A stretch of 64,000 bases of DNA, taken from assembly GCA_022842245.1 (NCBI GenBank), contig JALHPZ010000008.1, forward strand, positions 62,001 through 126,000, read 5' to 3'. Below are positions 1 through 7,812 of the stretch, piece after piece; position 1 is the stretch's first letter; each line of letters begins with the position of its first letter. The notes below the pieces were generated by a model. The model did not search any database, was not told the DNA's origin, and saw nothing but the letters and a program-made list of their open reading frames with translations. This DNA comes from Gemmataceae bacterium. GTDB lineage: Bacteria; Planctomycetota; Planctomycetia; Gemmatales; Gemmataceae. A program made the translations under genes and the position numbers.

Positions 1-1011
1 GCGGCGGTGCTGGTGTTTGCGCCGCTGACGTGGCTCGGACCGGTGGGTTTCACGGCCGTTCTGGCGGCAACAACGTCGCTGGCCTGGGCGGGTTGTGTTG
101 TGCTCGCGGTCCGCGCCGCCACGGGGCGCTGGCGGGGGCATCCGCGATGGTACTACCTGCTCGTCGTTCTTCTCGGCGGCCTCCACGTCTATGATCTGTT
201 CCTGCTTGGCCAGGTGAACCTCATCCTGCTCTGGCTGGTGCTCTTCGCGATGCAGTCGCTGCGCAACGGGCGATCGTGGCTCGCGGGGTTCAGCCTCGCG
301 CTCGCGATTGTCATCAAGGTCTTTCCGCTGCCGATCCTCGTCTACTGGGCCGTGCGCCGAGAGGACCGGGCGATCCTCGCGACGATCATCTTCGTGGTCC
401 TCTTCGCGTTCCTGCCGGGTTTGGTTCGCGGAGCGGGGCGGAACGCCGACGAATGGAAACAATGGTTCCATCTGATGGTTGGCGACCAGTCCGGCACGAC
501 GATGTCGGCCCGGTCGAGCACCGGCTTCACCCGGCGGAATCAATCGCTTGTCGCGGTCGCGCATCGGCTCACGCGCAACGTGGACGGCGGCGGGGTCCGT
601 GTGAACATCGCGAACCTGGAGCCGGCCCAGGCACAGCTGGTCGGCCTCACCGCGATCGGCCTTCTGGGGCTGGTGCTGCTCGCCGCCACCCGGTGCCGGT
701 TCTCACCGACCCCGGAAGCCGACTCGCTCGAAACGGCGATGGTCCTCATCCTTGCGATACTCGCCTCGCCGTTGGCGTGGACATACTTCTTCTGCTGGCT
801 CCTGCCCGCGTGGGCCGCGTTGTTGCATCATTGGAGAACTCAGGCCGCGATCCGGCTCCCGTTCGCGCTGGGTGGACTTCTAATCGTCTCCGCGTTCTCG
901 GAGCAATTCGACCCGACGCTGCAAGCGCTGGGTGTGACTTGCTGGGGAAGTGTGGTGATGTTTTTGACCCTTGCCTGGGTTCGGTTGCGATTCGATTTAT
1001 CACCGATTTGA
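1..1011 (+). CDS. GT87-family (DUF2029) membrane glycosyltransferase, 5' end missing
   Basis: The frame is open from the first base of the window, so the gene starts upstream and the GTG at 7 need not be its start. What remains is about 336 residues, mostly hydrophobic helices, as in the polyprenyl-phosphate-mannose-dependent GT87 enzymes. Two family hallmarks are visible: the GQVN motif in the loop before a leucine-rich helix (about residue 67) and the IKVFPLP segment about 35 residues later. GT87 proteins transfer sugars to periplasmic glycans or glycolipids, using lipid-linked donors in the membrane. The family is usually near 400 residues, so roughly 60-80 N-terminal residues are probably missing. 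The acceptor cannot be read from the sequence. An AT-rich gap of 85 bp follows before the sulfate-binding gene, so the two are probably separate units. Confidence 0.75.
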   Translation, partial: AAVLVFAPLTWLGPVGFTAVLAATTSLAWAGCVVLAVRAATGRWRGHPRWYYLLVVLLGGLHVYDLFLLGQVNLILLWLVLFAMQSLRNGRSWLAGFSLALAIVIKVFPLPILVYWAVRREDRAILATIIFVVLFAFLPGLVRGAGRNADEWKQWFHLMVGDQSGTTMSARSSTGFTRRNQSLVAVAHRLTRNVDGGGVRVNIANLEPAQAQLVGLTAIGLLGLVLLAATRCRFSPTPEADSLETAMVLILAILASPLAWTYFFCWLLPAWAALLHHWRTQAAIRLPFALGGLLIVSAFSEQFDPTLQALGVTCWGSVVMFLTLAWVRLRFDLSPI

Positions 1012-1096
1012 TGATGTATTTATTGTTGAGATTCCATTGGAAAAGTTGACTCAGGATTAATCTTTAATATGTCGATAATGATAGTGCTGTTTTAGA

Positions 1097-2137
1097 ATGG
1101 ATGGTCCCGTGCTGCGTAAGGTCGGCGTTCTCCTGCTGGTTTCGTATCTCGGCTTCGCCGCGTGGTGGGTGATCGCCGCCGGCGTTGTCCGCAACGACGG
1201 CCCGGTTGAGTTACTCAACGTCGCGTGCGATCCAACACGCGAGTTGTGGCGCGATCTGAACGCCCGCTTTCTGGACAAGTATCAGCGCGAATTCGGCCAG
1301 CCGCTCTCGATTCGTCAGTCGCACGGCGGGTCCGGCAGCCAGGCCCGTGCCGTGATTGACGGCCTCGATGCCGACGTCGTCACGCTCGCGCTCTTTACCG
1401 ACACCGATGCGATCCGCAAGGCCGGCCGCATCGACGAAAACTGGGAAAACAAGCTGCCCAATCGATCGCTCCCCTACGTTTCCACGATTGTCATCGTCGT
1501 GCGGAAGGGGAACCCGAAAGTGATCCGGGACTGGCCCGATTTGCTGCGCGACGACGTAAGCGTCATCACGCCGAATCCGAAGACGTCGGGCAACGGCAAG
1601 TGGAGTTTTCTCGCGCTTTGGGGAGCGGTGGTCACGCGCGGCGGGTCGGACGAGGAGGCCCGGCACGCGGTGACCTCGATCTATCGCCGCGTGCCGGTGC
1701 TGGATCCAGCCGCGCGGGGCGCGACGATGACCTTCGCCCAGAAGAAGATCGGCGACGCCCACCTGACCTGGGAGAACGAGGCGCACCTCGAAGTCCAGGA
1801 GGCGAACGGCGAACTGGAGATCGTCTACCCGCCTGTGAGCGTGCTCGCCGAGCCGCATGTGGCGATCGTGGACGCCGTCGTGAAGCGGAAGGGAACGAAG
1901 GCGGCGGCCGAGGCGTACATGAAGTACCTCTATACCGACGAAGCGCAGCGGATCATCGCGAGTCACCATTACCGACCCACCAATCCGGCGATCCAGCGCG
2001 AGACGGTGGATCGCTTCCCTCCGATCCAACTGTTTCCGGTCCGCGCACTCGGGCCGGAATGGGATGCGATCAACAAACGATTCTTCGCCGAAGGCGGCGT
2101 GTTCGATCAGATCTACCTCGGCGGGAGGGCGAAATGA
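1097..2137 (+). CDS. sbp: sulfate ABC transporter substrate-binding protein
   Basis: This 346-residue protein captures sulfate or thiosulfate outside the membrane and delivers it to the permease encoded next. It begins with a membrane-spanning signal anchor (about residues 8-31). It carries the family signatures of Sbp/CysP proteins: SHGGSGSQ followed by DVVTLAL (around residues 74-97) and NPKTSGNGKWSFLALWG (around residues 160-176), which line the anion site. Its ATGA stop/start overlap with the permease gene indicates translational coupling. There is no clear lipobox, so it is probably held by its N-terminal anchor or released after processing. The upstream gap is AT-rich and contains TTGACT at 1046, but I could not place a convincing -10 box. 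Confidence 0.9.
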   Translation: MDGPVLRKVGVLLLVSYLGFAAWWVIAAGVVRNDGPVELLNVACDPTRELWRDLNARFLDKYQREFGQPLSIRQSHGGSGSQARAVIDGLDADVVTLALFTDTDAIRKAGRIDENWENKLPNRSLPYVSTIVIVVRKGNPKVIRDWPDLLRDDVSVITPNPKTSGNGKWSFLALWGAVVTRGGSDEEARHAVTSIYRRVPVLDPAARGATMTFAQKKIGDAHLTWENEAHLEVQEANGELEIVYPPVSVLAEPHVAIVDAVVKRKGTKAAAEAYMKYLYTDEAQRIIASHHYRPTNPAIQRETVDRFPPIQLFPVRALGPEWDAINKRFFAEGGVFDQIYLGGRAK

Positions 2138-3903
2138 CGCCAACCTCCCGCCGCGTGCTGCCCGGCTTCGGCCTCGGCCTTGGCACGACGATCCTCTACC
2201 TCGCCATCCTCGTACTCATTCCGCTCGGCGCGGCGGTCTGGAAAGCCTCCGACCTCACCTGGTCCGAATTCACCGCCGCGGTCTGGAGCGAACGCGCCGT
2301 CGCCGCCTACCGTCTGACGTTCTCGGTCTCGTTCCAGGCCGCAGCCATCAATGTCGTGTTGGGGCTGATCGTCGCATGGACCCTCGTACGCTACCAGTTC
2401 CCGGGCAAGCGACTGGTCGATGCACTGGTGGACGTACCGTTCGCCTTGCCCACCGCCGTCGCCGGTCTCGTCTACGCCAGCCTCTACATCCAGGACGGCT
2501 GGCTCGGCCAGTTCCTCGTTCCACTCGGTTTCGAAGGAGCGTTTTCCCGCACGGGCATCGTCCTCGTCCTCGTCTTCACCGGTTTCCCGTTCGTCGTGCG
2601 CACCGTGCAACCCGTTCTCGAAGAACTCGATCCCGAGTCGGAGCAAGCCGCCGAAACTTTGGGAGCCAACCGCTGGCAGATCTTCCGCCGGGTGATCTTT
2701 CCCGTACTCGTCGCGCCGGCGCTCACCGGCTTCACGCTCGCCTTCGCCCGCTCCATCGGCGAATACGGTTCGGTCATCTTCATCAGCAGCAACATGCCCT
2801 TCAGCACCGAGATCGCCCCGGTGCTGATCGTCTCGCGGCTGGAGGAGTTCGCATACCGCGAGGCGTCGGCGATCGCCACGGTGCTGCTTGGCGTCTCGTT
2901 TCTCCTGCTGGTGGCGATCAACCTGCTGGAACGCTGGAGCCAGCCAGACTCGACGCCGCGACCGTTGCGGGCGACGTTTGCGGTTCTCGGCTGGCCCTTC
3001 GCCCGCCTCGTCCGCCTCCTCGACGGCCCCGCGGTCCGCGATCCGGCACTGGCATCCCCGGCCCTCGCCCGGATGATTCGCGTCGCCCCGCGTCTGTTCT
3101 CCGGCCTCACCGTCGCCATCGTCGGTCTGCTGGTCCTCGTGCCCCTCGCGAGCGTCTTCGTCCAGGCCTTCTCCGGCGGCGTCGGCACGTACCTTCGCAA
3201 CCTCACGGCCGACCCGGACACCCGGCACGCGATCTTTCTGACGCTGATCGTCGCTCCGCTGGCGGTCGCGATGAACACCGTCTTCGGCATCGCCGCCGCC
3301 TACACCATCGCCCGCTTCCGCTTCCCTGGCCGCGCCCTCCTGACCACGCTCATCGACCTCCCCTTCAGCGTCTCTCCCGTGGTCGCCGGCTTGGTCTTCG
3401 TACTACTTTTCGGACTCCAAACGCCGTTCGGCGCCTGGCTCAAGGATCATGGCTACCAGGTCATCTTCGCCCCGCCGGCGCTCGTCCTCGCCACGGCGTT
3501 CGTCACCTTCCCGTTCGTCGCGCGCGAACTCATTCCAGTGATGGAGGCGAACGGACCGGAGGAGGAGATCGCCGCGTGCAGCCTCGGCGCGAACGGCTGG
3601 CAACTGTTCTGGCTCGTCACGTTGCCGAACATCAAGTGGGGCCTGATCTACGGCGTCATTCTTTGCAACGCCCGCGCGATGGGTGAGTTCGGGGCGATTT
3701 ACGTCGTCAGCGGGCGCATCGGCGGGCGAACGGACACGATGCCGCTTCGCGTGGAAAAGCTGTTTCAGGAATACAACCAGCCCGCGGCGTTCGCGCTGGC
3801 ATCCGTGCTGACGATGCTCGCGCTGGCGACGCTCGTGATCAAGGTGGCCGTCGAACACCGGCTCCGTGCCGAGCGAAAGGATCGGCCGACACCCAACGAT
3901 TAA
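2134..3903 (+). CDS. cysTW: fused CysT-CysW sulfate ABC transporter permease
   Basis: A single 589-residue membrane protein contains both permeases that are normally separate genes. The N-terminal half (about 1-270) is CysT-like and carries an EAA-type coupling loop near 170-190 (EQAAETLGANRWQIF). The C-terminal half (about 320-580) is CysW-like with a second loop near 476-498 (EEEIAACSLGANGWQLFW). Each loop contacts one copy of the ATPase. The linker is proline- and arginine-rich. I chose the ATG at 2134 because it overlaps the stop of the binding-protein gene by four bases; the open frame runs further upstream but only as a shadow of that gene. No CysA ATPase follows: the next gene is on the other strand and overlaps this stop by four bases. 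The ATPase must be encoded elsewhere. Confidence 0.9.
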   Translation: MTPTSRRVLPGFGLGLGTTILYLAILVLIPLGAAVWKASDLTWSEFTAAVWSERAVAAYRLTFSVSFQAAAINVVLGLIVAWTLVRYQFPGKRLVDALVDVPFALPTAVAGLVYASLYIQDGWLGQFLVPLGFEGAFSRTGIVLVLVFTGFPFVVRTVQPVLEELDPESEQAAETLGANRWQIFRRVIFPVLVAPALTGFTLAFARSIGEYGSVIFISSNMPFSTEIAPVLIVSRLEEFAYREASAIATVLLGVSFLLLVAINLLERWSQPDSTPRPLRATFAVLGWPFARLVRLLDGPAVRDPALASPALARMIRVAPRLFSGLTVAIVGLLVLVPLASVFVQAFSGGVGTYLRNLTADPDTRHAIFLTLIVAPLAVAMNTVFGIAAAYTIARFRFPGRALLTTLIDLPFSVSPVVAGLVFVLLFGLQTPFGAWLKDHGYQVIFAPPALVLATAFVTFPFVARELIPVMEANGPEEEIAACSLGANGWQLFWLVTLPNIKWGLIYGVILCNARAMGEFGAIYVVSGRIGGRTDTMPLRVEKLFQEYNQPAAFALASVLTMLALATLVIKVAVEHRLRAERKDRPTPND

Positions 3904-4541
3904 CCATGCTTGACGAGGAACGCGAGTTGTTCGAACTGAATGGCAAGGTCCACATTCACGACCTGCACGTTCGCTGGAACTCGAACGACGGTCGGCGCAA
4001 AGCTGAGTAAACCTTTCACACCGGCACGAACCAAGGCATCGGCGACCGATTGGGCCGCTTCCGACGGAACCGAGATCACCCCAAGTTCGGCTTTCAACTG
4101 CCCGACGCGCTCGATCAATTCGCGGACCGGGTAAACGCGCAGTCCTTCCACATCGTGATCGATCTTCTCGGCGGCGATGTCGAAGAGGCCGACGATTTCG
4201 AAACCCTGCTCGCGGAAACCCCGATAGCGCAAGAGTGCTCGAGCAAGGTTGCCGACGCCGACGAGGACGGCGCGCCAGCCGCGATCGGTGCCCAAAGTAT
4301 GGCGGATGGCGGCGGCGAGGGCGGCGGGGTCGTAGCCGACACCGCGTTGGCCGAGGTGCCCAAGCGCGGCGAGGTCGCGGCGCACCTGGGCGTCGCTGAC
4401 GCCGACTTCCGACGCGAGGCGCGAACTGGAGAGCGGCGATCCGGCCGGATGGTGGATCGCGCAGCGGAGATAGTGGCTGAGTCGCTCGGCGGTGGCGCGG
4501 GAGAGTTGGCCCGACGGTTCGACGGCCCGTCGTTGGGTCAC
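3900..4541 (-). CDS. rex: redox-sensing transcriptional repressor Rex
   Basis: Rex binds operator DNA when NADH is low and releases it when NADH/NAD+ rises, controlling fermentative and respiratory genes. The 213-residue protein has the N-terminal winged-helix domain (about 1-80, with SDAQVRRDLAALG as recognition region) and a Rossmann NAD(H)-binding domain starting at VLVGVGNLARALL. The C-terminal helix (QFEQLAFLVKHG) used for domain swapping in the Rex dimer is present. Length matches the family. It lies 69 bp downstream of the S1-like gene on the same strand and is convergent with cysTW, overlapping it by four bases. Its targets cannot be read from this window. Confidence 0.92.
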   Translation of the reverse strand: MTQRRAVEPSGQLSRATAERLSHYLRCAIHHPAGSPLSSSRLASEVGVSDAQVRRDLAALGHLGQRGVGYDPAALAAAIRHTLGTDRGWRAVLVGVGNLARALLRYRGFREQGFEIVGLFDIAAEKIDHDVEGLRVYPVRELIERVGQLKAELGVISVPSEAAQSVADALVRAGVKGLLSFAPTVVRVPANVQVVNVDLAIQFEQLAFLVKHG

Positions 4542-4610
4542 GGAATGCGTCCTCGCTCGGCGGAAGTCGGACCGGTCATGCGGATAACCTAGATTTCGTT
4601 CGGGAACCGG

Positions 4611-6062
4611 TCAACCGATCTCGAAGCGGACGGCACCGCCGCCGACGCCGCCGCGGAGGTTGCCGGTCGGCTTGCGGTTCTGCATCCGTTCGGCCGCCGC
4701 CGCCTTGTCGGCCTCCGCTTCAGCCTGCGCCGCCACGTCCGCCGACGCGGCACTCGCCGCCTCGGCTTCCGCCGCCATCGCCTTCAGCGAGAGCGCGATC
4801 CGCCGGGCTTCGGTGTCGATGTTCAAAATCTGAACCGTCACTTCCTGGCCTTCGCTCAGGATGTCCCGCACGCGGTTCACGCGGCCGGTCGCCAGTTCGG
4901 AAACGTGAATAAGTCCCTCGATACCGGGCGCGATCTCGACGAATGCGCCGAAGTCCATCAGGCGCGTCACCTTGCCGGGGACGCGCAGTCCGGGGCGGTG
5001 ATCCGCCGCGAACGTCTCCCACGGGCTGGTGCTCAGCGCCCGCAGGCTCAGGCCAATCTTCCGCGACTCCGGGTCCAGCCGGGCGATCTTCACCTCGACG
5101 ACCTGACCGATCTGGAGCACTTCTTCGACCGTGCCGACGCGCGACCAGCTCAGTTCGCCGATCGGAATCAGGCCGTCGGCTCCACCGAGGTCGACGAATG
5201 CGCCAAACGGCTTGATCGACTTCACAACGCCCTTGTGGGTCTGCCCCTCGGCGATCGTTTCCCAGAACGCGGCCGCCTTCTTTTGCCGTTCCGCTTCCTG
5301 AATCGCGCGGTGGCTCACGATCAGGTTTCGTTCCTGCGGATCGAGTTCGACGACCTGCACCTTGAGCTTCGAGTTCACGAGGCTTTCCGGCTTTTCGATC
5401 CGGTACAGATCCGCTTGGCTGAGCGGCATGAAGCCGCGGATGCCGTTCACTTCCACCTGGTAACCGGTCTGATTCTTGTTCATTCCCGTGATCTTGGCTT
5501 CGACAATCATGCCAAAGGAGATACTGGACCAGTCGGTCACCTGCTTGACGGCACCTTCGCGCGTGAGCACGAGCAGCCCATCGTCCGAGTCGTACCGTTC
5601 GATGAGGACTTCGACGGCGTCGCCGACCTTCGGTTTCGCATCCTCGAATTCGTCGAGGGACATGCGGCCCTGGCTGCGACGGCCGGGAATGTCCACGAAG
5701 ACGTCCTTGCCGCGGATGCTGACGATGGTGCCCTTGAGGCGGCCGTTCTCGGATTTCGGCCCCATCGGCTTGTCGGCGTCCATCGCCGTGACGTCGGTGC
5801 CGGCGAATGCGGCAGCAATCTCGTCTTCAATGGTGGCGTCGAGCGCGCGCTTGTTGGGTTTGAATTCGCCGAACTGGCGCGGGCCGAAGTTTTCGATGGC
5901 GGGCTTGTCCTTCTTCGGCGGACCGCCGCGCTGCCATTTGTCGGGGATCGGTTTGCCGCCAGCACGCGGGGCACCGGGTTTTGGCGGCTGAGGTGCCGGG
6001 GGATTCGGCGCGGGGGCCGGCGCGTCGGGCTTCGGGGCTTCGGCGGCGTTCTCGGCGGACAT
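4611..6062 (-). CDS. rpsA: 30S ribosomal protein S1-like protein, four S1 domains
   Basis: S1 binds mRNA on the small ribosomal subunit and helps initiation. The 483-residue protein has an acidic and proline-rich N-terminal extension (about 1-60), then four S1 OB-fold repeats near 105-168, 183-252, 271-342 and 358-428. The last two carry the best motifs (FGAFVDL...DGLIPIGELSW and FGAFVEI...EGLIHVSEL). An alanine-rich tail ends in a Gly/Arg stretch. Escherichia coli S1 has six domains; four-domain versions occur in several phyla. The gene is divergent from kdsD across a 140-bp gap and is followed by rex. An S1-type accessory RNA-binding protein rather than S1 itself cannot be excluded. Confidence 0.8.
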   Translation of the reverse strand: MSAENAAEAPKPDAPAPAPNPPAPQPPKPGAPRAGGKPIPDKWQRGGPPKKDKPAIENFGPRQFGEFKPNKRALDATIEDEIAAAFAGTDVTAMDADKPMGPKSENGRLKGTIVSIRGKDVFVDIPGRRSQGRMSLDEFEDAKPKVGDAVEVLIERYDSDDGLLVLTREGAVKQVTDWSSISFGMIVEAKITGMNKNQTGYQVEVNGIRGFMPLSQADLYRIEKPESLVNSKLKVQVVELDPQERNLIVSHRAIQEAERQKKAAAFWETIAEGQTHKGVVKSIKPFGAFVDLGGADGLIPIGELSWSRVGTVEEVLQIGQVVEVKIARLDPESRKIGLSLRALSTSPWETFAADHRPGLRVPGKVTRLMDFGAFVEIAPGIEGLIHVSELATGRVNRVRDILSEGQEVTVQILNIDTEARRIALSLKAMAAEAEAASAASADVAAQAEAEADKAAAAERMQNRKPTGNLRGGVGGGAVRFEIG

Positions 6063-6202
6063 CCGATTCTTCCTCGTTGGGCCGGTGTTTCCGGCCAGAC
6101 AGTCAGTCTAGGCTGACAACCGGGATCGACAACTCGATTGCCGTTGCGGGCGAAGCCGATTGCACGGTATACCGGGCCCGATTCCCCGCACAAGGACTTG
6201 CC

Positions 6203-7249
6203 ATGACGGCAGCCCGAAAGCTCCCGTTCGAGACGCTCGCGTACGCACGGCAGATCCTCCTCGCGGAGGCGGAGGCGCTGCGGACCGTTGCGGACCGGAT
6301 CGGCGCCGATTTCGAGTCGACGGTTAACCATCTGGCTGCCTGCCGGGGGCGCGTCGCCGTGGTCGGAGTTGGGAAATCGGCGGATGTCGGCCAGAAACTG
6401 GTCGGCACATTCAACTCCACCGGCACCCGCGCGTATTCGCTCGACGCCACCAAAGCCGCGCACGGCGACCTCGGCATGGTCGCGCCGGACGACGTGGCCC
6501 TGTTGCTTTCGCACAGCGGCGAAAGCGCGGAGATCGTTCGGCTCTTGAATCCCCTTCGCGAATTCGCCAATCGAGTTCTTGCCATTACGGGAAACGCCGC
6601 CGGCACGCTCGCCCGGTTCGCGGACGCCGCCATCATCTACGGTCCGGTCGCGGAGGCGTGCCCGAACCGGCTCGCTCCCAGTTCCAGCACCACCGTGATG
6701 CTTGCACTGGGCGATGCGCTCGCGTTCACGCTCAGCGAGCGGCGCGGATTCGGCCCGGAGGACTTCGCCCGGTTCCACCCCGCCGGCAGCCTCGGCCGCA
6801 AACTCGCCGGAGTCGAGGCCTTCATGCGGTCCGGCGACGAGTTGCGGGTCGCGCCGATGTCAGAAAGCGTCCGTTCCGTGTTCGCGAAGACCCATCGCGA
6901 CGGTCGAAGAACCGGCGCCATTGTTCTCGTCGACGCCGAGGGAGTTCTCGCCGGCCTCTTCACCGATTCCGACCTCGCGCGGCTCTTCGAACGGAACGAC
7001 GATGCCGCGTTCGACCGCCCCATCGCGGACGTCATGACCCGTACGCCGTTCACCATCCGCCCGACCGCCAAAGTCGCAGACGCCGTCGAACTGATGAAAT
7101 CGCGGAAGATCAGCGAACTGCCCGTGGTCGACGAGCGGGATCGTCCCGTCGGCATGATCGACATCACCGATCTGATCGGTCTGGAACCGCCATCCGTTCC
7201 GGGCGCTCCGCGACCCGCATTGCGGTTGCTCGCGCAGCCAGCCGAGTAA
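6203..7249 (+). CDS. kdsD: D-arabinose-5-phosphate isomerase (KpsF/GutQ family)
   Basis: The enzyme converts ribulose-5-phosphate to arabinose-5-phosphate, the first step of Kdo synthesis for LPS. The 348-residue protein has the standard order: a SIS domain (about 35-175, with GVGKSADVGQKLVGTFNSTG and HGDLGM) and two CBS domains near 210-265 and 280-340 (DVMTRTPFTI and SELPVVDERDRPVGMI). Start at the ATG at 6203 gives family length; the open frame extends upstream but that part is low in family character. kdsC begins six bases after the stop, so the two Kdo genes are co-transcribed. Confidence 0.92.
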   Translation: MTAARKLPFETLAYARQILLAEAEALRTVADRIGADFESTVNHLAACRGRVAVVGVGKSADVGQKLVGTFNSTGTRAYSLDATKAAHGDLGMVAPDDVALLLSHSGESAEIVRLLNPLREFANRVLAITGNAAGTLARFADAAIIYGPVAEACPNRLAPSSSTTVMLALGDALAFTLSERRGFGPEDFARFHPAGSLGRKLAGVEAFMRSGDELRVAPMSESVRSVFAKTHRDGRRTGAIVLVDAEGVLAGLFTDSDLARLFERNDDAAFDRPIADVMTRTPFTIRPTAKVADAVELMKSRKISELPVVDERDRPVGMIDITDLIGLEPPSVPGAPRPALRLLAQPAE

Positions 7250-7255
7250 ATTGTG

Positions 7256-7792
7256 ATGCCGTTAATTGATTCCAACGAATTGAATCTCCGAGCCGCACGA
7301 ATCGAGTTGCTCCTGCTCGACGTGGACGGCGTGCTGACGGACGGAAGCGTCCTCTACGCCGACGACGGCACGGAACTGAAGCGGTTCCATGTGCGGGACG
7401 GGTCGGGGTTGAAGTTCTGGCGGGATCTGGGTAATCGGGCGGCGATTGTCTCCGGACGAACGTCGTCGGCTGTAGACCGCCGCGCGAAGGAATTGGGCAT
7501 TGCCCCGGTGTTGCAAGGCCGTTCGGAGAAGTTGGCCGCGCTGGATGAAGTCTTGACGGCGTTGGACTTGCGGCCGGAACAGGTGTGCGCGATCGGAGAC
7601 GATCTTCCGGACCTGCCGGTGTTGAAGCGGGTCGGACTTGCGGTGGCGGTGGCCGACGCGTGCCCGGAAGTGCGGGCCGCGGCCCACCATGTCACGGCGG
7701 CGCCCGGGGGCCGCGGTGCCGTCCGCGATGCGATCGAGTGGCTGCTGAAACTGCGGGGCGAGTGGGGCACCGTGTTGGCGAGTTATTCCTGA
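7256..7792 (+). CDS. kdsC: 3-deoxy-D-manno-octulosonate 8-phosphate phosphatase
   Basis: KdsC removes the phosphate from Kdo-8-phosphate in the cytoplasm. The 178-residue sequence is a cap-less HAD phosphatase: motif I is LLLDVDGVLTDG near residue 18, motif II is IVSGRTS, and motif IV is AIGDDLPDLPVL. Length and motifs match the family. The start may be this ATG or the GTG immediately before it at 7253. It sits between kdsD and a large LPS-transport-like gene, the same order as kdsD-kdsC-lptC-lptA in enterobacteria, which supports the assignment. Confidence 0.92.
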   Translation: MPLIDSNELNLRAARIELLLLDVDGVLTDGSVLYADDGTELKRFHVRDGSGLKFWRDLGNRAAIVSGRTSSAVDRRAKELGIAPVLQGRSEKLAALDEVLTALDLRPEQVCAIGDDLPDLPVLKRVGLAVAVADACPEVRAAAHHVTAAPGGRGAVRDAIEWLLKLRGEWGTVLASYS

Positions 7793-7812
7793 CGGTGGGG
7801 GATTTGGATTTC

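Noticed and set aside
1012..1096. Promoter for the sulfate-transport genes (TTGACT at 1046).
   Set aside because: No -10 box at 16-18 bp; several AT-rich hexamers are at wrong distances.
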